A DNA stretch of 20,374 nucleotides from Clostridiales bacterium (GTDB lineage: Bacteria > Bacillota > Clostridia > Lachnospirales > Cellulosilyticaceae), in NCBI GenBank assembly GCA_019418225.1, contig DYCF01000062.1, forward strand, positions 1-20,374, given 5' to 3'. Of the stretch, positions 20,334 to 20,374 are shown piece by piece. The notes beneath the pieces were generated by a model. It saw only the letters and a program-made list of their open reading frames with translations. It did no database searches and was not told the DNA's origin. The number at the start of each line of letters is the position of its first letter. Positions within the stretch are counted from its first letter, which is position 1. The translations under genes and the position numbers were made by a program.

Positions 20334-20374
20334 ATTTATATAATCCTCCAACTAATTCAAATCTGTATTTTTGA
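20332..20374 (-). CDS. Partial upstream gene (C-terminus only)
   Basis: On the minus strand one frame is open from the edge of the window to a TAA at 20332, with the last residues QKYRFELVGGLYK. The other two frames contain early stops. The length is too short to assign a family, and it could be chance. Confidence 0.35.
   Translation of the reverse strand, partial: QKYRFELVGGLYK

Overview
The window is a contiguous part of a low-GC (about one third GC by eye) Firmicutes phage or prophage, most likely from a clostridial host. All genes lie on the minus strand, so the transcript reads from the right end to the left end. Strong AGGAGG-type ribosome sites, frequent GTG and TTG starts and a RinA/ArpU-type late regulator fit a Gram-positive host. 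The virion genes are those of a long, non-contractile-tailed phage (siphovirus) with lambda-type head and packaging.

Right end (about 20374-18500): small early or middle genes. These are an upstream gene tail, four small proteins of unknown function, a MazG-like nucleotide pyrophosphohydrolase, a 39-residue lysine-rich protein and a RinA/ArpU-like late activator. Two intrinsic terminators and several dyads lie between them.

Switch region (about 18500-17214): directly after the activator gene come three TAGGGGAA repeats at an exact 14-bp period, a promoter-like AT-rich stretch, and a perfect 17-bp inverted repeat with a T tract. Next is a tyrosine recombinase consisting only of the catalytic domain, then about 516 bp of non-coding DNA. 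That DNA has a GC-rich island, a candidate cos site, flanked by a 13-bp perfect inverted repeat.

Packaging and head (17213-9504): TerS (Nu1-like), TerL (GpA-like), a gpW-like joining protein, a zinc-ribbon/coiled-coil protein of unknown function, portal, ClpP-type protease with a nested in-frame scaffold start, decoration protein, major capsid protein (lambda E type) and a head-completion protein that looks like a two-domain fusion. Tail (9502-1167): gp10/Z-like and U-like completion proteins, major tail protein with a C-terminal Ig-like domain (as in lambda gpV), a tail-assembly chaperone pair joined by a probable frameshift, a tape measure of about 1023 residues, a large multi-domain tail-tip protein and a hub-like protein. 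Distal end (1170-153): an OB-like small protein, a short fibre with a pyocin-knob-like domain and a 67-residue protein. After a long hairpin, the first 11 codons of a further gene, perhaps a holin, run off the left edge.

The whole is a closely packed late operon with start/stop overlaps. Its expression probably depends on the RinA-like protein acting in the switch region. No integration module, repressor, complete lysis gene, tRNA or CRISPR array is visible here. All family assignments are from reading the sequences, not from searches.
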